Assembly: GCA_031213475.1 (NCBI GenBank)
Contig: JARUPZ010000037.1
Coordinates: 992,001 to 1,056,000 of the forward strand
Direction of reading: 5' to 3'
From: Nereocystis luetkeana
Taxonomy: Eukaryota > Sar > Phaeophyceae > Laminariales > Laminariaceae
Length of the DNA stretch: 64,000 nt
Part shown: positions 1 to 12,400 of the stretch, one piece after another
How positions within the stretch are numbered: the first letter of the stretch is position 1
Layout of the letters: each line of letters begins with the position of its first letter
Made by a program: the position numbers and the translations under genes
Notes under the pieces: model-generated
Told to the model about the DNA's origin: nothing
Database searches by the model: none
Seen by the model: the letters and a program-made list of their open reading frames with translations, nothing else

Positions 1-280
1 CAAACCAATACCTGTACAGCACGCCCGAGTATTTTACAGTAGGACCGACGGCATGGCACAGCGCAAGCACAAGAGGTCAGGGGCAATTCTTCCGTTAAAC
101 ATGTACGACACAATTTACAGCAATGGACGTGCCGACATTGTATCGAGATCGTGTCGTATCGTAAGCGTACCAATGCTCGAAACGAAAAACAGAATGTTGA
201 GCAATGCTATTAATAGATGCTACAATAGTTCTGTACAGTAAGTATTTCTGTAGATATTACTATAAACGCCATTGTCTCAC

Positions 281-430
281 CAGCATGCGCTTCCAGATCA
301 ACCCAGGGAGTTGGAACGGCAGGCAGAGACGAGTTCGCAGGCTCAATCCCATCAAGCGCCCAACGAAGCGCAGCATGGACAGAGCCAGCGGAGACGAGTG
401 CTGCGGACTGGGCACAAACTTTTCGTTGTT
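281..430 (-). CDS. E59: HECT domain N-lobe, second part
   Basis: Fifty codons, phase 0 at both ends, with acceptor CTGACAG and donor CTG|GTGAGA. The peptide contains FVGRLMGLSLRTRLCLPFQ followed by LPGLIWKRML, which matches the HECT N-lobe pattern of a helix 'FxGxLxGxAxRT', a hydrophobic strand and a WK motif. It continues directly from E58 (NGRHAVGQ then NNEKFVPSP), as in HERC-type HECT domains. The remaining HECT sequence, including the C-lobe with its catalytic cysteine, must lie before position 1. Confidence 0.9.
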
Positions 431-3400
431 CTGTCAGATACCACCAAATTCCACACACCGCACGCACATAGACGGAAATAAAGAGCGAGAGAAGAATATT
501 AAGCAAAAGAGACACAAAGAGTATGAAGCATGACAACAACAGGTGGTGCGATAGGGCGGGAGGGGTCAATATCAACCATGCGCTTGGTCGGCCCACTGTT
601 TAGACGGTTATATATGGAAACGTGCGTCACATATTTAAGAAACTTCCTATCGACAGCAGTGGTACTGTAGTTCAAACCGTGAGCCTCATGTCCCCCGTAG
701 TGAGAAGACGCGCACAGGCTTGGAAGGGTGCTCCCAGCAACGCTATCGACATATAGTCACTCCAAGATACTCACCATATGGCCAAGATTCGCGTTAACGC
801 CATGTCATGTCGCCGTCTCGCCGTGATCAAACGACACCCGCCCACATATGCTGGCGTGCTAGCGGGTCGCTGTACATACTGTAGTCCTTTTTCTTAACCC
901 CTTTAGAACCGCAGTCTCGTTTTGGGGACAAACTACTTGAAATTTGAGTGGTTTGTCCCCAAAACGGAACTGCGGCTCTAAAAGGGTTAACAGCAATACT
1001 GTGTTGCAGAAGACATCAATGCTGGGAGCACTCTTCCCATCATGCGAGTATGAGTTCCACCTTATAAAAAAAATAGCATGCACCAGAAGCACCGAATAGC
1101 GACTGGCTCGCGTTTAATCTGACAGCAGGGATTGCATACCCGGTAGGAAAAATTACCCCATTATAACAGCACGGTGGCTACTACTGCCATGATCGTAAAG
1201 GAATACACGAGTTTCTTCGGAGTCGGAGGAACACAATTTCCGTTCGGAGTCGTCGCGCTACAACAATAACGACGGCGACGCGAGAAATAAGAAGGCCCAA
1301 ATCAGTATGACTGAATAGTTGTGTATATATCTCTATATGTTTGTATTTTGTTCGTGTGAAGACACGGTTGACGTTCGTTAGTAATATGAACAGTGGTACG
1401 CTGAAGTATGCCAGGGCGGGGCCGGTATAATGGCGGACAAAACACAACTATTGCCAAAAAAGAACAGGGGTGCCACGTACCGACATGCACGAAGAAATCA
1501 TTCGCCCACGTACGAACGAACCGACCCACCCGACCACACGCCCAACCACGAATCATCGACGATCCCACCTACAGATCCACCCATCCACAACGCTCTGCCC
1601 AAGTACTGCAGTGCCATAAAATACGTAATACTCAAACCCATACAATTGCTGTAACCAAAAGGAAAAAAAAAGTTGCACTTAAACACATGCTTCGAAGTAT
1701 AATTATCCACCCCCCCTAAAAAAAGCGCAATGAAGGCGGGATTAGAACTCACGTGTCTGCGCTCGTTAGTCGAGCGCCGTACCGCGGAACTACCTCATAC
1801 ACGAAAATACCCTTTATCGGCGGCGTCCATTTTGGATTTAGAGTAGGAGCGGCTATCTCGCTCAGGTTTGAATGTTTTTCGATTCTGACTCGAATTTTGG
1901 GGATCCAAAGTTTGACTTTTGTTAGACTTTTTGAAAAGATGTAGCTTGATTTCAGTGTGGAAACTATTGTCTTAGGAGTAGTGTGAATTATCATCTTGAA
2001 AATAGCATGGAAATGTTTTCTTCAAAGTACTGTGGATTGGTTTATCACAATCAAGTGTCGGGGGGAACCGCCCCCGCTCTCCGGGGAGAGAGCGAGCCAT
2101 CCCTGGGAGAGCGCCTCTCCGTGCGCCCCGCTCGCCGAGTTCGTCATCGGCGCCCGTTCTTTTGTCGGGGTCACCCGACCCCATTGTTATAGGCAGACCA
2201 CAGCAACAACAGCAAAGCAGCAATGTCGAAAATGTGATATTCGCCAATTTGGAGCCGGAACGTATACGTATATCTTACAGGTAACACAGCAGTCAGCGGC
2301 GCAGCCTGCCGAGCAACTATGTCCGGAGACACGTCAAGCAAGGCAAGGCGTGCCCCGTCAAAGGCCCGAGGGTTCCACACTTACACCTAGTAGTTTGGTG
2401 TCAATCAGTCAAGGCATGTCAAGACAAAGTTGCTGTCTGTCAACGGGTGAAAGTACTGTCTCCTGACAACTTTGCTGCGGAGAGCTAAAACAACAACCAG
2501 TGCATGATGATGAGAGCCAAAACCCAAACCGAAACTAAAGCAAAAAAAGACTGAAAACAACACCTGGTATTATTCTGGCGACTCTCGCACGGCCAAACAT
2601 CAAGTGACAAATAACACGTAATTGTATGTTATACTGTACCAGGTGCATCATACAGGTAGAAAACAAAAGCACACACAATCTGCAGATTCGAGTCAGTGGA
2701 GGTTTCCGAGGAGATTGTCTGGGCGTTCGCAGCAAAGCCTCCAGCAACAGCATTTAGCACCGCCAACAGTAGCAGGAGGAGTAGCACCACACAGAGCGGA
2801 GCAGGACCTGTCCCCTTCCTGTGATGCTATGTCTTGCGTTGTCATGTCGAGTTTCAAAAATAACGATGTGAGTTTGCTTGGTACACCATACACGGGAGGT
2901 TTGCCGTCATATAGCTGTCAAGTCACAAGTTTCAGTGGTGACGGGATACGGCGAAAACACCAAACACACAAAAGACCAAAAACAAAGTGGAAAGCAGTAA
3001 GCAGAGCTACAGACACACCCACACAGCAGCGGCAGAGCGGCAGCAGCCGCACGCAGAGCAGATACACTTAGAGATGAATTCTCCTTTCTCCCGTAATCTT
3101 CCTTTCCTGCTACATATCGTATTATGGTGTTTTGTTCTGTCCGCATGTCGTCTTTCAAAAGGAATAAGCTGAGTTTGCTTTATTTACTAGGTGGTACAAA
3201 CGTTAGTTTGTCGTCGAAGATGTCCGTGGTGACGGAATGCGGGTTAATCGTGGCATTGCGGACGAAGTACATACGGGCTAGTGGTGCCGTGCGTACGTCA
3301 CCTCAGGTGCTGTAGCTGAAAGTGCCTCAGGTATTGACGCTAAAAGCCCGCCTGCTGCACGCAAATCGTGTTGTGCATCGTCGCCTGCTGGCAGCTGCTG

Positions 3401-6400
3401 ACGCTGAAAGCCAGCCTGCTTAGGCTTGTCGTACCGACCGCCTGGTACGAACCGAAGAGCTAGCAAGTAACACTGACCCTGAATCCTGAAAAATTACATA
3501 CCAGGTATATTTATTTACACATGTGAACTTCGAAGCATTAATGTATACCTGTTATACCTATGTTATGGATGAGGATTATTAATCAAAACCACTGCAGCCG
3601 AGCTACAACAGCGCAATACTCGTACTATTAATACTTCGTGGCAACATTCAACGAGCATCGTATGAAATTTAATGATCACCTGGCCAACGGCGTGGCGGCC
3701 ATTGGGGCACTGTATCAGCAGATCCAAGTCGGCCGAAAATAGGTCCTCCACCATGCTCGACATGCCTTCTCGAAACACGCCTCCCGCATCAACGCCGTCC
3801 TCTCCAACGAAGTTGATCTGAAGAGCATCGCCAGTAGTAGCACATCGTAGTGAATACGATGCGGTTCGATGACATGACAATGCTGCCGATGAAATGCTGT
3901 GCAAAATTAGCTGTATACGGGGTTGGGCAGGGGGCTATTGCCTGTGAGCGTGAGCGGGCGGGTAAAAAGCGGCTGCCGTCGACGATTTCGACTATTAATA
4001 GTATCTGGTACATGTGGCTGCGACAAGAGTCGTCAAAAGAAAGGGCGGCACATCAACAACACCGAAGCGGGTGGCACAGCATCACAAACTGGTTTGACAT
4101 ATATCTGGTGCGAATTTATTTGGCGAAGGTAGACACAACCAGCTGCAGCAGCACACATGTCAAACACCCAGTTGCCGACGCCTCACCTGAAATACGCGTT
4201 CCCCATCCCAAACCGTCCGAAGCAACTTCGGGTCTGTGTCACTAAGCTGCCGATAAGCTTGCGCGAACACGCATTGGCTTGATGCCAGGTCCTTCTCCCC
4301 ACGATCTCTAGACATCATCGCTTTCATGTTGTCCAGAGTCACTGCGACACCGTCTCCAGGGCCCTGCGCACATGCACGGTGCAAGTATCATATGCGAATT
4401 CAAGCCAACATCCCACGGCCTTTTTCGCCTACTTGGAATGGATTGGATGGTCTCACATATACGGTAGTGGTGCAGTCGAATTAAAGACCCGTCGTGCCTG
4501 TTAGCACGTTAGCACTAAGTGGTCTACTATTGGCTTAGCTCACCACCTTTCTGTACTGCATTGTCGGGTGAAACTGCAGGCCTGGCACGGCCTTCTTCAC
4601 GTTACGCAGCAAAGGCAGCAGAACCACAATCGGAGAAAGAGGGCTTTGCCCGGAGATAGTCCGTACCAAACTAAGGTACAGCACACTTGGAGTAGTCGCG
4701 ATCAAAACGAAGAAGCTAACCTGTGTCGCGGCGAGGGCAGCTTCCAAGACGGCGTTCTTGACATGAGGCAAAATGAAATGATTCATTTCCCGCAGTTGCC
4801 ATCCCAAGCTGTCCTCTTGATCGGAAGCGAAGTCGATCACCGGTAACACGCGCTGCTCAACAAGAAAGCGCCGATTGGTCGAAAACGCACATATTCACAT
4901 TTCAACGCCAGCGAGGTTAACCGTTTACGATTACGCGGCGGAGCACACTCGTTTCGTCGGGTGCGCACAGCGCACGACCCTCAACGGCGAGGTGCCGTGA
5001 CGTACTCCTTCAACGTCGCTGGGTGTACAAATTTAGTTGTATCACTTATCATATTTCCATCAACACCTTCTTGGCATACCGCCACGCAACGCAACGTGCT
5101 ATAGGACTGCCAACAATGGCACGACGCGTCATAACTGCACTATTCATTATAAATAGATGTCGGTCACTTAGTTGATCCTCGAATGACTCTACATCATGGG
5201 CACGAAGTTTCTGTGCCAGTTACCTCTATCCGATGGTTGAGACGAAGCAGAAGTGCTGCTCTTATATGCAGCGATACCGCAGGGACTGCCGCAAGGCGCT
5301 GCTGCTGGAAGTTTGCCTCTGCCCTGGTGAGCCTGCAGCACCACGGATTCAACGTATCCGTCACACGCCCCGACGTTGCCTCCTCCTTCTGTGGGGTTCA
5401 CACCGGATTTGAAAAAACAACAGACAGCCGGAAGGAATGGCGAAGAGTGGACAGTGGTGGTCAGCACTGATCGCTCCTACTGGCGAGTATTATGCTATGG
5501 TAGTCACTCGGCATATGTACGCAGTTCCTACGACCGGTAGTGTACAAGTAACGACTTCCAGTACGCGAAGTGTACGATAATTGGACTAGACATATTATTT
5601 TCTGGGGGTGGTAGTCAATGGTTGACTATCGTCTATCGGTAGATTGTTCCTTTTGCTGGCGGTGGCGCTGGGGTTCGAAGGTCGGCTGGCATGTTGGAGT
5701 CTTTTTTTATGAGTCTCCTTACATCGCCAAACAGCGAAAACGCGAGTTGGAAAAAATCGATAAAAGTTGACGAGCAGAGGGAATACTAAAAAGTGGAGGC
5801 AACAAGTACAGGGGGGGAGGAGGGAAGGCACCTGTGGTTACGGCTACTGCTGCAGTCTACCGCTGAGGGTGAGACACGCATAACATACGAGCTGATGAGC
5901 TCGAAAGTAGTAGTGATGACTGGAAGAAAACGACAAGGGTTCCGTTCTCGTCTTTACGTGCATGAAGAGATGCTTGTATTGACGATCGTGCTCCATACGA
6001 ATAGTCTATCTACCTTCCACTATGCTTCACTCACAGATTTCGTCCCAGCAGCCCCGAGGAGCTCCAAGAGGCCTTTATCCATCTCCGGTGTCCACGCTCG
6101 CATCCACTCGTTCGCCTCTTCCAAAGAGGGACCCCGAGATGCCAGTGACAGGCGCTGTTCCAGATACAGCCGCAGCCGTGCCTTCCGCGGCATGGCGGCC
6201 GCGCGAACCTGCACGGCCCATTTCCATGCCGGGGATGGCTTACCCTCTTCCTCCTGCCTTGAGATGGTCGTGGGGGGTTCGCAATGCTTGGTCTCTTCAA
6301 CCCCACATGGTCTTGACACCTCACCCGACGAGCGATGTCCGCTTATGCTGGTGAAGGCCGCGTCACGATTTCTCTTCGCATAAATCCCGTCTTCTTCGGC

Positions 6401-9400
6401 CGCCGCTCCACCTCCACCCCCCTCCCCAGCTGCACCCTCCTTCTCATCAGCACCTCCCCCTCCACCACCAACGCCAAGACCGTCAAGACCCGTCTCATGG
6501 CTGTGCCCGTTGAATTGAGAACCACGTGCTTCCATGCTGGCAGTGTCACCCACGGCGGTCATGTCCGCTACTTCCGCTCGCTGTCCGCTCTCGGCCCAAA
6601 GGTTTGTCGCCTCTGAATTGTCGCTACTCACACCCGACAACATGGGAACCGCCATGGCAGACAAATCGTTCAGCGTAGAGTAACGAGACCATGCGGCGCG
6701 CTCTCCCAAACTGCTTGCGGGGCTGTTATTGGAACTTCCATCCTTACTCTCCACGTCGCTGTCGCCCACCTCGACGGTGCCTGCATTGCTCACGTACGAG
6801 GCCCCTGCGCCTGACGGATCGTTAGCATTGCCAGCCCGACCCCCTGCAAGCCATCGCGGCTCAACTCCCGCCGCCTCCCCCCAAGGTCTCAAGACTGGAG
6901 TGTCCGACGGCAGTCGCTCCAGCTTAGCGTCGGCGTCAGGCATGCAGTCAAGGTCGCCTCTTTCTTCTGGTTCTGCTCCTGGCATCGCGTCGCACAGTCC
7001 GTGATTTGATTGGGTAGACGCAGAACTGCCCGCAAGTGCCTCCCCCGTATCTCCTCCGGCAGACTCGGGCTTCAGTTCCTCCTTACTCTCCGACGCAGCA
7101 TCGGCCTCACGAGAACGATTCCGTGAAGGGACAAGCATGACCCTTTCTCCTTCCACATAAATTGGATTCTGCGAGCTGTTTTCTGTCAACGTGCCTGCGT
7201 GGTAAGGCGTGCCCTTACCAACGAAGCTCATAACTTGGATGCAGCAGTCGCTCGGCAAAGGTCGACTCTGTGCGGCGGAAGGAGGTAGGGTACGCGCAAG
7301 ATGGTGCATCAATTTCGGACACTGATGTATGACGTACTGCTCCACTTCTTGGAGCAAGCAACTTGAGGCGTAGAGGGGTGCACTGTACAGTGACTACCAC
7401 TTGTACGTGCGAAAACGTGCTGTCCGCCAATCACCACGCTATTTCGTCGAGAGCACAAGACCAGAAACAGCATAATCCACGGCATAATTGTCAAATAAAT
7501 CATCAAAACGCTATAGAGTAAAGCTCACCAGACGTGCGGCAAGAAAAATACCACGTCGTTCCATGGTACAGTGCAGTGCAGTGCAATGCAGTACAGTGCA
7601 GTACAGTACAGTACAGTGCAGTACAGTACCGTAGTGCAATACAGTACAGCACAGCACAGTGCAGCATGGTGGTTCATCAAGAACAGTGCTGAAGGAAAAA
7701 ACACTGAAAGCGGTTCTATTGAAAGCGGATACCGCCATACCTGGTCTAGCTCGACGAGAAGGCTGAGAGAGCCTTTCATTCTCGCTTCGTAGCCCGTCGT
7801 TTCGCTCGTGGCGGTTGCATCGTCAGGGAGCTCGCCTTCAACAGTCGTGCACTCCCACACATGCCCCTTCGCAACAACCTTTCCACATCGAACAAACGAG
7901 AACATAAGAAATGCCGATGTGATGCTTGATACTGCTGCGATGTGATACTGCTGTGATACTACTGTGATCGTCGAGCTATTTCCGATTGTGGCAAGCATTA
8001 CGTTTGCACAGAAAGCATAACCGACCCACTCAATATAGATACAGCGCGTCGCATCCGCACTACGATACATCTGTGCATCTGCGGGTCTTGTAAATAGTAC
8101 CAGGTGTCAGGGTACCAGGTACCTGGTACATGTGAATAGCAGAAACAGTTTCGGCATAACCTGTACGTCCCTTACACGTAAAAATAATGCGACCAGGTTT
8201 TGAGTTGTCGCTCTACGCGTACATTGCGCTGTAACGCCGACATTGTAACAGTAGTTATCATTTTGGATATTGAAGTAAACTCTCACCGTGAAACGGAACC
8301 CCCAGTTCTCCTGCTCCGGATCCCCCGCCAAGGCAGACTCCGCAACCCGGTGCCCGTCAGTTTCGGCGACAAATCGCGAATTGATCGTGTCTCCACGAAA
8401 GGTGATTACATCAGACCAGGGGGCCTCTTGCTGCCCGGTCAGCGAAATCATCTTGTCCTTGCCCTCCAGGACTAGACTTGCCGTACCCTAGCCAAGCCAG
8501 TGAATCAGGACGATACCGATGACTAGGATGAGAACGAAGACGAGAACAGGAAAAACAAGAAACTACCAGGTAACTACAGTAATACTGAACGAACAACTAT
8601 CAGGTACCAGGGTAGTCATGTACCACTGGAATAAAAATGCACATTTTTTGTAGGAAGGGCGGACAAACAGATTTTTCGAAGGGGATACCGGCAAAACCCA
8701 CATCCCCGGAACTGTGAACTCAAATACTTGATGAAGCGTCTTATACCTGTTGCATAGAGCTGCGCGGATCGAGAAACACCACCAGCTCCTCTGCTCCCGG
8801 GAAGTGCAACGTCTCAACAACCGTCCCCTTCCGGAACGGGTGTTCTGACTCCATCACAGTAGCTGGTCCGACAGCGTCCATCCAAGCCTCGCACAAGAGA
8901 GAGTCCAACGCAAGAGGCGTCTGGCTCGTGGGCGGGGTCGTGGTCATGCCTGGCGATCGTCTATCATCAAGAGAGGGTTCCTTTGCCACCGACGACGGTC
9001 GAGAAGGCCACCCGTGAGCAAGCACGTCAAGGGTGTCCCTAATCTCCAACAGATGGTGCAAGCAGCGAGATGGCGATTCTGTCTTCCCCTCCACCTCCGG
9101 CAGATCACCCCCGCCAGACGGAGGCTTACTCTCCGTACCGGAGTCGTCAAGATCTAGGTCTGGCAGCAAAGAGTTTCGCAAGTCCACCTCCAGTAGCGCT
9201 CTGTCTTCCGCGCTTAGCAATCTGCCGCCAACGAGGATCCGATCAGCAAGACTCCGCTCGGTGTCGTCCGCCTCCTCTTCCCCTTCTTCTTCCAAAGGAC
9301 TTTCATCGAGGTGAGTCCCAAAGGGCGGGACACATATCCTCACCGCACCAGCCGTGACGGATGCTGATGCTGCGGCCTTCGACGGTGCTGATAATGTTGA

Positions 9401-12400
9401 TGGCGCCGATGGCTGGTCTTGACCACCGTTCTCTCCCTCGGCGTGACGATTAGCACTTTCTGGTCCCGTCTTTGTGCTTACTTGCTCGTCCCGCCCCAAT
9501 TTCGGAGCCTGCATGAGAGAACGCTGCCTGATGCTGTTTTGCGCGCGCCGTGTCGCCATTGCCAGATCTGACATCAGCAGCAGACCCGCGTTCGCCCACC
9601 TCGTCTCGAGCTGCAACCCCCCCGGACAGTCACCCGACCTCCATGCTGCGCTGCCAGGCCCTCGCCCGCACGTTAGCTTGTCGCACTCCCGCAAGACTGC
9701 AGCCAGGAGTCCGGATAGTTCTCCCAGCGGGGGCGGAGTGTCCTTGAATTCCGCGTGGGAGCGCACCAGAAGGGTGAGAAGAGGGATCATGCGGAGGCGG
9801 TGGGGAGCACCGGGCGAGCGTAGGTAGGCCACGAGGGTGCGGAAGAGAGACCCTCGCATCGCCAGACTTCGGAGAGGCCTGTGGTTCAGAAGGAACGACA
9901 ACAACCACGAAGCCCACGACACCGACGGACGGGGCTTGCGAACAATTTCAGCGTCCGCGGTTTCGTCTTCGTCCTCATCCTCACTTTCATCCTCCTCTCC
10001 ATTCTCCTCTTCGTCTTCGTCGTCGTCCTCGTCTCCGGCGCCAACAACACCAGCACTAATACCACTAGCACCAACACCAACAGGCAAGCAAGGTAATAGC
10101 GTCTCATCGATCCTACCGGTACGCTGCCCAGAACGGCCAACATATCTGACAGGTAGTGGTGGTAGCGGTGGTGGTGGTGGTACACCAGGTGGCAAACGAC
10201 GCAATCGCGTTTCATCGACCCTTCCGGTACGCTGCCCAGAATGGCCGACAGATCTGGCAGGTGGTGGTGGTGGTGGTGGTGATGGTGGCAATGGCGGCGG
10301 CGACGGTGAGCAGTGCGCAAATGGACCAGCGATTACGTCGGACTCTTGACACCACTCGTTCGTCATGCAAGAAGCGGTAACGCCCTTCAGAGCCCAACCG
10401 TCGCCGACGCCGAATTGGAGCTTAACGCGCTCGCCTTCATCTTCTTCCGAGCTGTAACTGTCCTCTCCCGCGCTGCCACACATATGATACAACCATATCA
10501 CAGTAGCCACATGTACAACGGTTTGGATAAGTACATGTTGAACGTTCATAATCAGTACAGTGTCTTCACCCGACGACACGCGTATCACCCCGATCAGCAA
10601 TAATCAGCAGCAATCAGCAACACAACACTGTCTTGCCTCGTGGCGGTTGAACGCATCGCTCGTTCCCTGCCGGCCACTGATGAAGCACGAATACTATCAT
10701 CGTTCGTTCACTGCCGACCACTGATGATGCACGAATACTAACAACAGGGTAACAACAGGAAATAAGACGATGCCGCCTTGTGATACGCGGCGGTTACTTT
10801 GCCAAAGTGCTTGAACGCGAGGGATCACGCCTCTCCAAAGCGCATTCGGTCTAGGCTTAGGCTGCGGCTCGAACCTGAGAGACCTTACCGATACCGTCTC
10901 ATCATATTTTCGACCGTGTTTTCGACCGTACAACCTGGTATGTGTTTCATTATACTCATCCGAATAGTGTTCACCTGCCCTTCTTCTTTTTCTTCTTCTT
11001 CTTGCGCCTGTGCCGTTCGAGCCGTGATTGCGGTCCTTGAGTGACCTCCTTTTGCCCTAGGCGACCACCGGTCTGAGACCCGAAAAACGTCCCCAGCCCG
11101 TTTTCGACCGACCAGATTGCCTGGGTACGATATGGGACAGAAGTGAGACGTGGGCACTCGACAGATTTGCACACCTCATTCCTGCGCTTCGTAAGAGAGC
11201 ATCATAAGGACACCATACCATTTTGAGAGCTGTATAGTATTGTTATTGCCCTTGATGGAATGCATTCGAGCACTGTTCTCAGATTATTTGTCTTTTTTTC
11301 TTTGTGAAGTCGTAGTTGGAGTTGGTCAATTTCGTACAACAGTAAATTGTCAGGTATTTAATCGTCCCGGTCCTTACTTAAGAAACGTTAGTTGTTTAGT
11401 ATGAATTGCACATCAGTCCCTTACTGTGACGGACACAGCAGAGGTACAGCAGTAGATGGGCAGAAATCCAGTCCTTCTTGACAAAACTACATCATAAAAT
11501 CAACCAGAGGATCAAGCGCAAACCAAGAAAGAAGACAAATGAGGACCACGATCGAACCAGCTGCAGCAGTTGGCGGCACGAGTCGCACATGTTTTACTTA
11601 CTAGTTGGCCTGGTGCCTTGCTACCCTGTCCGCCATCTCCTTCCTACTTTCGTCCACCGCGGTTTCCTTCCACTCCTCCTGTTGCCCCCCCTCCCCGTAT
11701 TGCCTTGTGAGTTATACCAGCTGGATTAAAAGCGCCTCGTGCCTATGTAGCCTACACCAATATCGTATTTTCATGGTATTACCATGGTACACGGTGTACA
11801 ACTCAAGGTTCCACAATTCACATCATAACATCAACCAGAGGATCAAGCGCAAAATTAAAAAGAAAACAAGAACGACCACGTTCGAACCAGCTGCGGCCGT
11901 TGGCGGCACGAGTAGCATAGACATGTTCTACATACTAGTCGGCCTGGTGCCTTGCTACCCTGTCTGCCATCTCCTTCCTATTTTCGTCCACCGCGGTTCC
12001 CCGTGTATTCCTCCTGTTGCCCCCCCTGTCCGTATTCCCTTGTAAGTGATACCAGCTGGATTACAAGCACCCCGTGCCTAGCCTGTATCAATATCGTATC
12101 TTCATGGCATTGCTATAGTACACGGCGTACAGCTCAAGGTTACACAAATCGCATCATAAAATCAACCAGAGGATCAAGCGCAAAAAAACAAACAAGACGA
12201 AGGAAGACCACTTACAAACCAGCTGCGCCAGTTGGCGGCACGAGTAGCATAGACATCTTCTACTTACTATTAATAGTCGGCCTGGGGTCTTACTACCCTG
12301 CCTGCCATCTCGTTCCTACTCTCGTCCACCGCGATTTCCCTGGTACTACTCCTGTTGCCCCCCCGCCCCCGTATTCCCTTGTGAGTGATACCAGCTCGAT

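Noticed and set aside
5793..6383. Long plus-strand ORF opposite E54
   Set aside because: It is the shadow of a long coding exon with biased composition; its peptide is low-complexity and has no splice or start context.
7525..7740. Tyr/Cys/Thr/Val-rich ORF on the minus strand
   Set aside because: It is a translation of the GTACA/GTGCA microsatellite; only the part from 7741 onward is exon E53.
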